DNA of 64,000 nucleotides from Tricholoma matsutake (taxonomy: Eukaryota; Basidiomycota; Agaricomycetes; Agaricales; Tricholomataceae): contig AP026542.1 in assembly GCA_026075535.2 (NCBI GenBank), positions 8,804,001-8,868,000 on the forward strand, read 5' to 3'. Positions 43,020 to 54,779 of the stretch are shown one piece after another (the first letter of the stretch is position 1; the number at the start of each line of letters is the position of its first letter). The notes under the pieces are model-generated. The model was given only the letters and a program-made list of their open reading frames with translations, made no database searches and was not told where the DNA came from. A program made the position numbers and the translations under genes.

Positions 43020-45691
43020 CTAAGTTTGAACCTCAAAAGTAATTCCGAGAGAGTCTCTAAATTTCCTGAATAGGACGGCGCCAAGGTTCTTTGTGAACAT
43101 GTCAGCCGGATTATCACTTCCAGGAATGAAAACGACTGTGACTTTGTCATTTTCTATGCATTCACGGGTGTAGTGGTAGCGAATGTCTATATGTTTGGTC
43201 CTTCTTTCCTGAACTGGATTTGATCCAATAAAGACGGATCCCTGATTATCAGCGCAGATTGGTACACGCTTCAGTGTATATCCAAGTTCCTGGAATAAGG
43301 ACTCTATCCACACTATCTGCCGACAAGTGTCGGAGAGAGCCATATATTTGGCTTCTGTGGATGACAGTGCTACAGTTTTTTGTAAACGGGACTGCCAGCA
43401 CACAATGCCACTCGCCAGAGTAGCAAAGTAACCCATTGTAGATCGGCGCTGGACAGTGTCAGCTGCCCAATCAGAATCTGTGAAGGCCTGCAGCCCCTCG
43501 GATTTCTCTCCATCATAGACTATACTGTACTTCTGGGTTCCCACCAGATAGCGCATTATGTACATTGCTTTGTCTAGATGTTCTTGGCTAGGATTAGCCG
43601 AGAATTGTGACATCTTGATTACCGCATAAGCGATATCAGGTCGCGTTCCGAGCATCAGATACAATAAAGATCCGATCACAGACTGATATTTTGATCTAAG
43701 CGCCGCGTTTGGCGTCGCTGTGTTCTCCGACGGTTTGTAGCCAGTCGGGAGTGGAGTGGGGGCAACTTTGGCATTTGTCATCTCGAACCTCTCGAGCACT
43801 TTGGCAAGATATTCTGTTTGATTGAGTTTGACTTTTGTAGCGGTCTGGGTGATGCGCATGCCTAAGAATTCCATGACTTTTTCAGTACTATGGCACTCCC
43901 AATGCTTCAGGCAAGCATTCTTTTTTTCATCCACAAGTTTCTTGTTCTTGCCCATGAACAAGCCATCGTCAACATAGACTAGCGCAATAATGATGCTGCC
44001 TGTCTTAGGATCCTTGTGTATGAAGATGCCGGCATCGGAGCTGGCGCACACAAACCCAATGGTGCACATAAATGCCTCTAGCTCTTTCCACCATGCTAGT
44101 GAAGCCTGTTTAAGGCCATCCAATGCTCGGCGTAAGCGCATTACTTTGCGCTCTTTACCCTCAAGTCTGAAACCCTCGGGTTGATCCATATAGATCTCCT
44201 CATCAAGTTTGCCATATAAAAATGCGGTTTTTACATCTAGACCAGTCATATACATGCCTTCTAGATACGCAAGGGCAAACATGAGGTGTACGGTCTCGTA
44301 GCGGACTACTGGTGAGAAAATCTCATCAAAGTCAACGCCTTCGACTTGTGAAAAGCCTTTGGCCACGAGTCTGGCTTGTTTTCTTCCGTCTGATTTCACG
44401 GAGAAAACCCATCTATTTTTGATCGTTTTCCGATCATGTGGAAGATTGACGATATCATAGACTTGTCGCTTGCGAAGAGCCTCTAACTCTTCACGACAAG
44501 CCTGTTTCCACTCAAGTTGCTGCTGCCAGGGTAGGCGCGCAATATCGTGAAATTGGTTTGGAACTAGGCTTTTTCCACTTGATGGTGTGACTGCTTTTGA
44601 TAACAGCCAGCGGATAAGCTCATCTCCACCTTCCTTGGTTATCTTTTTAATATAACCTGCTTTGTCCGGTTCCCCCATTGGGTAATCATGTTCTTGATTA
44701 TTGGAATCGGGCACACTCTCGTGGGGTGCCGAACTCGGTCCAGCAACCGGTTCTTGCTGTTGAGGTCGTGGTCATGTTCGGTTATGATCTGAATCTTGAC
44801 CCACAGACTTCTTCCAATATCGATCACGCGCAATGTCTCTCTCTATGTCAGAGGGGAGTCGCTGTTCTCCATAGGTATTGCCGGGACGGTTTGGGATTTT
44901 CCTCTGCCTGCCTGATCGATGAGGCAATTGCTGCCATTCCTGTTGATCTTCACGTCTTGGACGAAAGTCCTCAGTGTTAACTGGAGGCGGCGGAGGAGGA
45001 GCATTAGTCGCATCATCATGCACCTTTTGCTTGCTTGGTAAATCATCATCATCATCTTCTAATGATGGAGGAAGGGGCGGATTTTGTGGCGGTATAGGGT
45101 CATCGCCATCCGTTCCAGATGAGTGGTCATCATCGTCTGGTTCTGGAGGTGGAAAATCACCAAGGTCTGTCTTGGCAGGAGTTTTAGCTCCGGGACAGCA
45201 TGGGAACATCATTTCATCAAATAGTGCCGTGGCACCAATGAATATTGCGCCATTTTGTCGCATGAAACGATATGCTTTAATGCCATCTTCTACTCCAAGG
45301 TACATCATTAACTCCAATCGAGGAGATAATGTTGTTGGACGTTTTTCCTTTGGTAGATAGACATAAGCACCGCAACCGAAGACCTTCAGATTGTTTAGAT
45401 CTGGGCGGACCTTTGTCAGGTCCTCAAAAGGTGTCAGCCATTTCAGGCACCTTATTGGGGTTCGGTTGTATAAATGTGTTGCATGTTCTATGCAAAATTC
45501 CCACCATGATTGTGGTAGACAAGCGGTGAATCGCAAGGTTTGCAACTTTTCCATTATTGTCCTTATGGCGCGCTCTGCATGCCCGTTCTGTTGATGAATG
45601 TGGGGTGCAGACATCTCTATTTTGATGCCTAAGTCCTTGAGCTGTTTTTGTAGCTCACGATCCTTGAACTCCCCCCCTGGATCGACATGCC
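43020..45691 (-). pseudogene. gag-pol: Copia Pol, C-terminal part (integrase end, RT, RNase H), inverted
   Basis: The frame begins with VDPGGEFKDREL at 45686 and includes the integrase HQQNGHAERAIRTIMEK, a Pro/Asp-rich linker, then an in-frame TGA at 44772-44774 (expected Arg). The next open part holds reverse transcriptase (KNRWVFSVKSDGRKQARLVA; DVKTAFLYGKLDEEIYM; ALVYVDDGLF) and RNase H (AFTDSDWAADT; SSTEAKYMALSD; ADNQGSVFI; KHIDIRYHYTRE). The order integrase before RT defines Copia. It is the direct continuation of the plus-strand part that ends at 42209. Confidence 0.93.
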
Positions 45692-46117
45692 TATAAGGGC
45701 AACCTAAGCCTCTAGCAAAGGGAAATCCGAAGTTAAAATTATGCTACATAATACAGGGATTGGGGGCGCACCTAGCAAAGGGAAATCCGAAGAGAAAACT
45801 CTAAGGATCCCCTTGCTGATGCCCAGTATATGTGAAGACGACAAAAATCAAATATAACCTAAAAATAGAAAAAGGCGGAGATAGGTGGATCAAGGCCGCC
45901 AAATGACATCATACCAAGGGGTATGTGTCGGAAGGGGTACTCCGCCTCTAAATATAAAAGTGTCAACATATACAAACATGATAGCAAGGGAAAATTAGTA
46001 ATAAAATCCGGAAAAATCATAGAAAATGAAGAATAGAAGGAAATGAGGTGGGGAAAAATATGGGACCAACATAAAAAATAGGAAAAACACACAGGGCACC
46101 CCCCTAGTCCCCTTACA
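45692..46117 (-). repeat. Solo marY1-like LTR (hybrid, right inversion breakpoint)
   Basis: 426 bp, minus orientation. Left flank ATGCC (45687-45691) is the complement of GGCAT, the partner of GGCGT at 42205-42209. Right flank GTGGG (46118-46122) partners CCCAC at 42636-42640. Confidence 0.95.
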
Positions 46118-46309
46118 GTGGGAACATATTCTTCACAGGCACATTTCAAAATTTTCATCGATCTCGACCTCTCAAACATGCTAAATCTGGACAAACCTAC
46201 AGTGAAAGTTGCCTGAAACATGCTAAGTCCAGACATGTATATGTCAAAATTTTGCTGCTCAAACATGCTAAATCCCAGACAAACCTTTGCAGGAGCTTCC
46301 GGGGTCCTG

Positions 46310-46612
46310 TTTTTTCATTGTCAAAAATTTCAGGCACTGGCACATCCAACAGATTCAGGATTTATCTAGTCATTGAACTGTTACATAAATGGTATGGCCA
46401 GTAATATCAATGATAGCTGTGGGCACATGACACATAGTTAACAGCAGTGATCTCATAAGTTTTTGAAGGCATTACATATGTAAACTTGTTTGATTTGGGG
46501 TTTGAGCTGCGGTGTCGCACATGTGTTATCACTATCATTCACAATGATGACCCAAACTGGTAACCAATTGATGTGTACATTACTTTGTAACAACTTTGGG
46601 TGAACAAGCCTA
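46310..46612. other. Non-coding repeat-derived spacer
   Basis: Lies between the split short TIR element and the next TIR element. No gene or motif seen. Confidence 0.4.
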
Positions 46613-47274
46613 CAGTGTTCAACGGGTCAAAGAAACAGGCGGGTCAAAGAAACAAAACACTTTCATCATGTTAATCTTAACTCTTCAGTTTCAATTCTTC
46701 AACAGATACTTAGGACTCCTCTTGTAAGTCTGTAGGATGGCTGTCAAATTATCAAGTGCACGAGGCCCATCCTATGTTAGATCTTTTGCAACATTGACAG
46801 CTTTTTTCAGCTTTCACTTGATCATTCCAAAACAGGAAGTCAATCTTAGTCATCCACCCGAAAATGTTCTAGTCACAGTAATAGGAGCCATTCTAATTTC
46901 TAGAGTCATGTTCATATGAACAGAATTTTCTCTGTAGGATCTTTTTGTCCCAGTTATGTTCATCAAGTACAGTCAGAATTTGGCCATAGAATGCTTAATA
47001 CAGGATCTAACATGTTGATGGTTTGGGCATGACATGATTGTTTGTGTCACAAATTGCCTGATCGAGTCTTTTGTTTCTTTGAGTTGCCCAGAGCACATTT
47101 TGAGTCTTTGGTGTGCCGCTTCCACACATTGACATAAAATATTCAACTGAACCTGTAGAACTCATGTTTTATCCTAAATACATCTTCATGTGTACTCACA
47201 ATTTCAAACAGGTTGTAGTGGGAGTGAATGGAAAAGAGACTATTATTTTTGTTTCATTGGCCCGTTGAACACTG
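46613..47274. mobile_element. 662-bp TIR element with TA duplication
   Basis: Left end CAGTGTTCAACGGGTCAAAG and right end its complement with two mismatches (CAGTGTTCAACGGGCCAATG). Both are bordered by TA (46611-46612 and 47275-47276). GGGTCAAAGAAAC is repeated in tandem at the left end. No coding capacity seen. Size and TA target fit a mariner-type MITE. Confidence 0.65.
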
Positions 47275-47511
47275 TATTAAGTAACTCCTACCTCCAGCTT
47301 GTCAACGTCCCAAACTAGAGCTGTCAGAGTTGTCATGTGATAGGTACCTATCACATCACTTGGTAAATTACTGGTAAAAAATAGGTAAAAAATGGGTCAG
47401 TAAAAAATATGAATTTTTTATGCAACCCTATTGCTGGGTCAATAGTGTTCTATAGCATTCATCATGACCCGGTGACCCAGGTGACCCAAGTCACCACCTG
47501 GCTTTCCCACA
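47275..47511. other. AT-rich spacer with GGTAAATTACTGGTAA unit
   Basis: Contains GGTAAATTACTGGTAAAAAA and TTATGCAACCCTATTGC, related to the units at 33015-33130. No gene seen. Confidence 0.4.
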
Positions 47512-47516
47512 AACCC

Positions 47517-48123
47517 TGTAAGGGCAACCTTATGATCAGAGTCCTAAGAACTCGATACTTGCAAGGGAAAACCAAAGTTTAGATTCAATAACTATTGAAC
47601 AAGGAAAGACCCATACCTTGCAAGGGAAAACCAAAGAGAAAACTCTAAGGAGTCCAGTGCAAGGGTGAAGTATATATATGGTATATATATGGAAGGCATG
47701 TGACGTTCTAAAATACTTGGAGCCCCTTCCATCCTAGCACTAGTTCAGATCCAGGGTCATGTTCCCATTTGGGGAGATGGCCATCAATCAGTGATAGTGT
47801 CCACATCAGGCCATACTCAGTAAGTGGTGTCCGCATCAGGCCATGATTGGTAATGGGCATGCGAAGACATCCTTGATCATTTCCACAGGCACAACAATTG
47901 TGCAACTGGTTTGTGCAAAGGCACAAACTGCGACAATGGTTTGTGCAGGGTATTGACTGTGAGAATGGTGAGAGTACAATAGGGGCTGATGGATTGACAT
48001 ATCGGAATGTTTGTAGATGGTTGGCCCAAAAGGCGCTCTGTTGCATGAACATTTGCATGTGTGCGGAAATGTTCGCAAATGTGTGCCAACCATTGTAGGG
48101 GCTCGTAAGGTGCTCCCCTTACA
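47517..48123 (-). repeat. 3' LTR of the second Gypsy family
   Basis: 607 bp. Contains the doubled motif CTTGCAAGGGAAAACCAAAG (as read on plus) and a doubled TATATATGG stretch. Confidence 0.92.
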
Positions 48124-48180
48124 TCACCCCCCCCTTAAGGCACAGCGTCCCAATGCACAAAGTTCCATTGGATATTGTGG

Positions 48181-51100
48181 TCAGAATCCCATCTGTCTAA
48201 AGGTAAGTGCATTAACACATTTTGGGGCACTTGGATGAGCCCTGTAGAAGTTCGTGATTAGTTTTGCGGCATCGAGATCCTCCTCTGGAATCCATGAATT
48301 CTCTTCATGCCCATAACCTTTCCATCTGACCAGATACTGCAACTTCCTACCCTTCATCCTGCTGTCCAGCACCTCATCCACCTCATACCTCTCCTCTCCT
48401 CCTATGATCTTGGGGGGCAGTGGTGGTTTTGCATGGTGACCTTTGATCGGGTCTGTTGGTGTGGGCATGAGGTTGATGACGTGGAACACCGGATGTATTT
48501 GAGCCATCGATGGTGGCAGTTGGAGGCAATATGCATGCGAGCCGACAGGACGAATGACTGGGTATGGCCCCAGGAAGCGGTGCGCAAATTTCTTCATGGG
48601 TCTAGTTGTGCTGATATCCGAAGACCTTTTCACTGATTGCGAAAATTGGTGCGGGGATTTGCTGTTGGTTATAGTACCTTGCCATATCATCCTTTGATTT
48701 GGCAAGGGCAGCATGAGCCTCCTCCAACATCGACTTCATCTGATCCACAAACTCATTGACTGCCTCGAGCCTCAAGGGTCATTGGTTGGGCTCAAAACCC
48801 ATCCGTGGATGTCTGCCAGTGTCAACAAAGAAGGGGGAGTGCTGGGTGGATGAGTGGACATGGTTATTGTATGCAAATTTGCCCAGAGGGAGCAGAGTGT
48901 CCCAATCATTTTGGTGCTCATTCACAAAAATGCGAATGTACTGCTTGAGCTCCTGATTGACTCATTCGGTCTGCCCATCGGACTGTGGGTGATACGCTGT
49001 GGATGCCGAAATGGTGATCCCCAACAAGCGATACAATTCACGCATGAATTGTGCTATGAACTGCAGTCCCCAATCTGAGAGCATCGATTTTGGGAGGCCA
49101 TGAAGCTTCCACACATTCTGCAAGTACAATCGTGCTGATCCCAGCGCCGTAACGGTGGTGTGAGTGGGTATGAAATGGCTGCGCTTGCTCACTGAGTCTA
49201 CCACCACCATCATCACATCGAAGCCATGGGAGTCCAGAAGTTCAGTGATGAAATCAACACTTACCACATCCCAGCAATTTTTGGGGATTGGGAGGGGGTG
49301 TAGTTCACCGAAAGGTCGGTGCTTCTGTGCCTTTGTGTGAAGACATAGATCACAGGCCTTACAGTACTGACCGACAAAGCATGACATGTTTGGCCACCAG
49401 TAATTGTGTGAGATGAGTTCAAGTGTTTTCCAGCATCCTGCATGTCCACCAATCTTGGAGTCATGATGCTGTTCAGCGATTCTGCGTTGTAAGTCTGGTA
49501 TGAGTGGAACATAAATGCGATCATGAAACCTCCATAATCCATCCTCCTCTGTCCACTCTGAGCTTCACAATGTCTTGCCTTTGGCCCTATCCAACTCCTT
49601 CATCACTAGTACCACCGCATCTTCACTCTTTCCATCCCAAACCCCCTTTCACACTTCACACAAGATATTTTGCTCCACTCCTTCGATTGTCACCCCTTTG
49701 AGTGTGCAAATTGCGAAGAATTTGGGGTGGAGCAGGGTAGTGTCATGATTATCATCCACGCCATTTGCATGATTGGCTCATCGCACTTACCCATACTCTT
49801 TCCAGGATGGTGGTGCATGACAAAGTCGAACTGTGAAAGATAGAGCGACCAGCGAGCTTGTCTGCAATTTAGCTTTTTTGCGGTCATGAAGTACTCCAGA
49901 TTTTTGTGGTCAGTCCAGATCTCTACCTTGTGCTGTGCACCTTCAAGGAAATGCCTCCATTTCTCTAATGATCTCATCACTGCTAGCATCTCCTTGTCGT
50001 GGATCTCGTAATTTTGTTCGACCACATTGAGCAATTTTGAGTAGAACACGATAGGGTGCCATTTGAGATCGTCAGCCAATTGCTGCAACAGCACTGAGCT
50101 GGTCGAATAGTCTGAGCTGTCCACCTTGATGTGAAATGCTTTGGTGTCATCAGCAAAACGGAGAATAGGGGAGGATGTGACCCAATTCTTGATTTTGTCA
50201 AAGGCACCTTGTTCTGAAGGTCCCCATTCCCATTTGCACTCCTTCTTTGTTAGCTCAAAGAGGGGTTTTGCATGATGTGAAAAGTCTTCAATGAAGCGTC
50301 AATAGAAATTCATGAACCCCAGGAATGACTGTACCTCCTTGCGCATTTTGGGGGTGGGCCATTCAGTGACTCCCGCTACCTTGACGGGATCCATACGAAT
50401 TTCACCCTTGGATATGATGAGTCCAAGGTACTCAATCGTTGTTTGCTCAAACTCGCACTTGTCATGTCACAGAAACAACTTGTGCGCATGAAGGTGCTCC
50501 AGGACAAGGCACGTAATGTGCTGATGTTCATCAATCGATTTTGTAAAGATGAGGATGTCATCCAGGTAGACACAGACCACTCCTTCCATAATGAGATCCT
50601 GAAAAATGTCATTCATCATCATTTGGAATGTGGAAGGGGAGTTTGTGAGTCCGAAAAACATCACCAAGGGTTCAAAAAGCCCGTGATTCGTGCGAAAAGT
50701 GGCTTTCCATTCGTTGCCCCTTTTCATGTGCACATTGTTGTACCCCCATCGCACATCGAGTTTTGTAAAGTATTTCGTGCCTCATAGTTGATTTACCAGT
50801 TCCGAAATCAGTGGTAGCAGATATCGGTTTTTGATCGTGAGGGCATTGAGAGCATGATAATCTTGTACAAGCTGGAGGGATCCATCCTTCTTCTTGATAA
50901 AGAAGATGGGGGATGCCATCAGCGACTTTGAGGGGCAAATGCAGCCAGTGGCTAGGTTCTCCTGGATGAATTCGTCCATCTCGGCCTGCTCGTTGGGCAC
51001 GAGGGGGTAGACCTTGCAGCTAGTGGCTTTTGCACCAGGGATGAGTTCAATCACATGATCCCATACCTTTTGGTCAGGCAAGCGGTTGAATGAAGACTTT

Positions 51101-52061
51101 GCGAATAGGTCCTTGAACTCATAGAAGTGCACAGGGACAGATTCGTGAAAGGACTTTGGTTGCACATTCTTATGGAAGGCCTCTGCTAGCCATTGTGAAA
51201 TGTTGGATGTGGTGTGAATGAATTCTGCTTTGCAGGGAATGGTAGCAACAAAGATGTGATCTCCCTCTTTGACTGAGCTTTTGCTTGAAAGGGGCAGCTC
51301 ATCATGGTCTTTGTCATTGTTATCATCGTTCACCAGTTGCAGAAGGTCTGGGATGTCCTCCATCTCGACATCAGGGGTAGGCACGGGACCCGCATGACAG
51401 GTATGAATGCTAGCAATTTCCTGAAAAGTGCTTTTGTGCTCTTCATTCGTCTTGTTCTGACAGGTGTGGCAGTGATTCAGGCATCGACTCATTTTGACCT
51501 CATTAGTCTGCCAGTCCACCTCAGGATTATGCTCGCAGAGCCAGGTGAGGCCGAGAATAACATCTTGCTTGCCGAGGCCAGTCACTGCGAATGTCGCACA
51601 TTCAGAGTGGTCATGAAATCATAGTAGGACCTCTACAACTTCCGAGATATTGCCTGCTTTGTTCACTGAGCCATCGACATTGAACACAGGGATGGGTCGG
51701 CTGAGCACTTTTGTTGTGAGGTGATTTTGCGCAACAAAATTGGAACTGACAAAAAGGCCAGTGGTGCACAATCAAGTAGTGCCTTGGTCATGTGTACAGC
51801 GCTGGTATCGGTGGTTTGCAGCAATACTTTGAGCTTGAATGAGTGGGGGCTTGGGGTCGCTGCTATGACATAGTGGTTGGGGAGTTGTTTCTCCCATTTA
51901 GGGCGCTTATGAAAACGTGAACGAGGATAGGGAGGGGTTAGTATGGCTTGCGCATTGTTCACAGAGAGATCAGTCGATGAAATAGAATTTGATTCATACA
52001 CTTCATCTACTGACAACACTGCGAAATGATTTTTCACGGACAATGGTGGCGTACTGCTCAC
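48181..52061 (-). pseudogene. pol: Degenerate Gypsy Pol
   Basis: Fragments in order on minus: a protease region beginning VSSTPPLSVKNHFAVLSV (52061), a linker with RT start (51585-50782), RT core [16 protein letters not shown] and VYLDDILIF (50754-50467), RNase H DSSDYSTSSVLLQQ (50124-49690), an integrase finger and core with SDGQTE at 49387-48962, and chromodomain LQYLVRWKGYGHEENSWIPEE (48714-48181). At least six stops or frameshifts separate them, so no protein can be made. The frame starts with GTG overlapping the Gag TGA, as in the marY1-like elements. Confidence 0.9.
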
Positions 52062-52067
52062 TCGTTG

Positions 52068-53191
52068 TCACTGCAAAAATCCTCCTTTACTTCTACAACG
52101 GGCTCCTCATTCCTCTCGTTTGTGTCATTCACATCCAGCACTGCAAATTCCTCCTGCACAAAATTGTGTCGCTCTTTGCCATCCATGTACCAAATGTCAA
52201 ACTGTCTTGGGCATTCAGGTCGTGTATGATGGGATTCTCTGCAGTGAAAGCAGACGAGCGCAGATCTGTCCTTTGGTTTAGTGGGTGTGGAGACACTTTG
52301 CGCTGAAGGTGTGTATCACGATGGGGCAGTTGTGTGCGAAATCGGGGGGAGGGGCTGTGCCATGGTGGGAATGAGCTTGTGGAACATGTTCCCCAGCTGC
52401 AAACTGGTTTCGGATCGTGAGGCCATTTGCAAAGATGTGTGAAAAGCCTCATTCACAATGCAATTTTTGTCGCAGACGATAGCGGCATTGTACCACTGCT
52501 TGGGGGTGTTATCCAAAGGTTGTCCAGTGGTGAGACAGGTGACATGGTCTTGGATCTTCACATTTAGACCTTGTCAGAATTTGAGGATGATATGCAAGCC
52601 CTCAAAGTACTGCGCTCGCTCTACCAGTTTGCAAAAGTTGTCGACATACTCGTCAATGGTTTGTGTACCTTGGAAGTACTTCACAGTCTCAAGCTCAGTC
52701 TGCAAAGATTGGATCTTGTTCTTTGGACAGAACTCATTCGTGAATTCATCCACAAAATTGGAGTAGGAGGTGTAGGGGAGTCTTCCACTTAGTTGGTAGT
52801 TGCGCATGAGATGATCCACAAACCGTGCAGCTTGTCCGCCCTTCATGAATGAGAGAGCCCACATAGTCTGCACATGATTGTCCACAAACTGATGAGGAGC
52901 AAGGGCAAAATAGATTGCGCATGAATTCAGGAACACTTGTCCCTGTGAATGATCACCTGAAAAATCTGTGGAGTTTGCAGGCTTGGGGTGGTAATCTTGC
53001 GACGATGTTTCGCGATGGATTTCGTGAACTACTGGGCCAGGAGACCCTAGGTCTGTGGGGTTGGAGATGCTCGGAAGCACCTGTGGCTCTTCATGGTCCA
53101 CCTCTTGTTGCACAAATACCGCCATAGTCTGTACAAGGCCTGCAATGCTCGCTTCAATGTGCTGGAGGCAGTCCTCATTGTCTGTCTCCAT
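52068..53191 (-). pseudogene. gag: Degenerate Gypsy Gag
   Basis: Begins METDNEDCLQHIEASI and keeps the capsid-like pattern (HSQGQVFLNSCAIYFAL; FVDEFTNEFCPKN; YVDNFCKLVERAQ). Stops and frame changes occur near 52570 and 52316. The tail ends in the same GAG-TGA junction with Pol as the other Gypsy family. Confidence 0.85.
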
Positions 53192-53359
53192 GGGAAGGTT
53201 GGTAATTGTGTAAAAGGGGCAGAAGAGTCAAGTGGAGGGATGATAGTGAAGCTTTCCATAGTCACAAAGCAGGTGCGAAAATGTGTGAAATTTTCATAAA
53301 CTAAGTCGCTGGCTGTGGTAACCTACTACCTTCAGTCCACTAAAGAGAGAGTTTTCTTC

Positions 53360-53974
53360 TGTAAGGGCAACCTTACGATCAGAGTCCTAAGAACTTGATA
53401 CTTGCAAGGGAAAACCAAAGTTTAGATTCAATAACTATTGAACAAGGAAAGACCCATACCTTGCAAGGGAAAACCAAAGAGAAAACTCTAAGGAGTCCAG
53501 TGCAAGGCTGAAGTATATATATGGAAGGCATGCAACATTCTAAAATACTTGGAGCCCCTTCCATCCTAGCACTAATTCAGATCCAGGGTCATGTTCCCAT
53601 TTGGGGAGACAGCCATCAATCAGTGATAGTGTCCGCATCAGGCCATACTCAGTAAGTGGTGTCCGCATCAGGCCATGATTGGTAATGGGCATGCAAAGCC
53701 ATCCTTGATCATTTCTGCAGGCGCAATGATTGTGCAACTGGTTTGCACAAAGGTGCAAACTGCGACAATGGTTTGCACAGGGTATTGACTGTGAGAATGG
53801 TGAGAGTACAATAGGGCTGATGGATTGACATATCAGAATGTTTGTAGATGGTTGGTGCAAAAGGCGCCTCATTGCACAAAAAGGCACTCTGTTGCGCAAA
53901 CATTTGCGCGTGTGCAGAAATGTTTGCAAATGTGTGCCAACCATTGTAGGGGCTTGTAAGGTGTTCCCCTTACA
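53360..53974 (-). repeat. 5' LTR of the second Gypsy family
   Basis: 615 bp. TATATATACTTC lies about 32 bases before AGAGTTTTCT, which is complementary to the site two bases past the LTR (53348-53357). Confidence 0.92.
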
Positions 53975-53979
53975 AACCC

Positions 53980-54779
53980 AGCCTAATAATAGTGGGTGAT
54001 CCTGTCCCTGACTCACTATAACTATACTCATTTCTGTCAAAACCTGACACCAGTAGCTCATTCCCCAGCTCACAGCTAAACACCACCAAGGTAGGTGTAT
54101 GCTTACTGTTGCTGACCAGGGTCAGGCCTATTTTGACTTCATCTAAGGCTGCTTTTGGTATTTGATTGGCATTTTTAGGGCTGTACTTGGGGTCCTGGCA
54201 CTCCTCTCTGTGATATTCTACATTGATCTACAAGGTGTGACAAAACTATCGGAGCCATGCAAATAACAAGTCCATCGGCAGTGAGACTATTGATTATTAC
54301 ATGCCATTGTTGTTTAGTGCTGCTCTCTTGCTCTCTGCCTTCCTTGCAGCTTGATGAATAATTCCTTCCACACTTGATCCATGTATGCTGTTTATCCACT
54401 GCCGCATATTCTGACCGCTGCTAATCATCTTACTGCTTTGCTTTCTTAACAGTACATTCATGGAAAAACAGGCTCAGACAATTCTGCATCACATGACAGG
54501 TTTCCAGGTGGCAGGCACAGGATGAGGCTCTGTGATCTGCAATAGCACACTTCAACATATATCAAGAGTGGAGGTGCCAGTTGATTGCAGGTGGAAGAGG
54601 CTCGATGGACTTTGGTCACAGAGATCGGGTTGGGGATGCAGGAGGATGATCAACACATTTTGCCAACATTGGCAGCAGGGAGCGTTTATGAGGTAGCTAT
54701 GCATCCACACCATCACTAGCACAATAACCTTACTCACCAGGTCCAACAGCATATCACGGAGGTGGTGGTGGTGGCTTGG
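53980..54779. other. Unassigned sequence at the left end of the Helitron remnant
   Basis: Several short open frames on minus (54175-54399 and 54552-54818) without recognisable domains. This is where a Helitron PIF1-type helicase would be expected to start, but no helicase motif is visible. Confidence 0.35.

Larger units (their letters stand above)
33446..45691 (+). mobile_element. Ty1/Copia retrotransposon, split by a nested Gypsy and a partial inversion
   Basis: 5' LTR 33446-33706 on plus and 3' LTR 42727-42987 on minus are 261 bp each, run TGTTG...CAACA and differ at one base I can see. The target duplication is CCTGC at 33441-33445 and, inverted, GCAGG at 42722-42726. The 5' part (33446-34735 and 40788-42209) is on plus. 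The 3' part (45691 back to 42727) is on minus because of an inversion between two Gypsy LTRs. Put back in order the element is about 5.7 kb with a single gag-pol frame and two TGA codons. Confidence 0.93.
33159..46309. mobile_element. Short TIR element (about 0.6 kb originally) split by the Copia insertion
   Basis: 33159-33191 (CAGGACCCCGGAAGCTCTTG...) and 46277-46309 are inverted copies of about 33 bp with one mismatch. Both ends are bordered by TTTTTT. With the nested Copia, Gypsy and LTR insertions removed only about 570 bp remain, and no coding potential is seen. The right half repeats the motif TAGCATGTTTGAG several times. Confidence 0.55.
47517..53974 (-). mobile_element. Degenerate Ty3/Gypsy chromovirus of a second family, TSD AACCC
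   Basis: LTRs 47517-48123 (607 bp) and 53360-53974 (615 bp) run TGTAAGGG...CCCTTACA and differ by indels and many transitions. The perfect duplication AACCC lies at 47512-47516 and 53975-53979. The interior is collinear with the marY1-like elements but clearly diverged and full of stops. It shares with them the 10-base self-priming pair (53348-53357 with 53480-53489) and duplicated motifs in the LTR. Older than copies 1 and 2. Confidence 0.95.
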
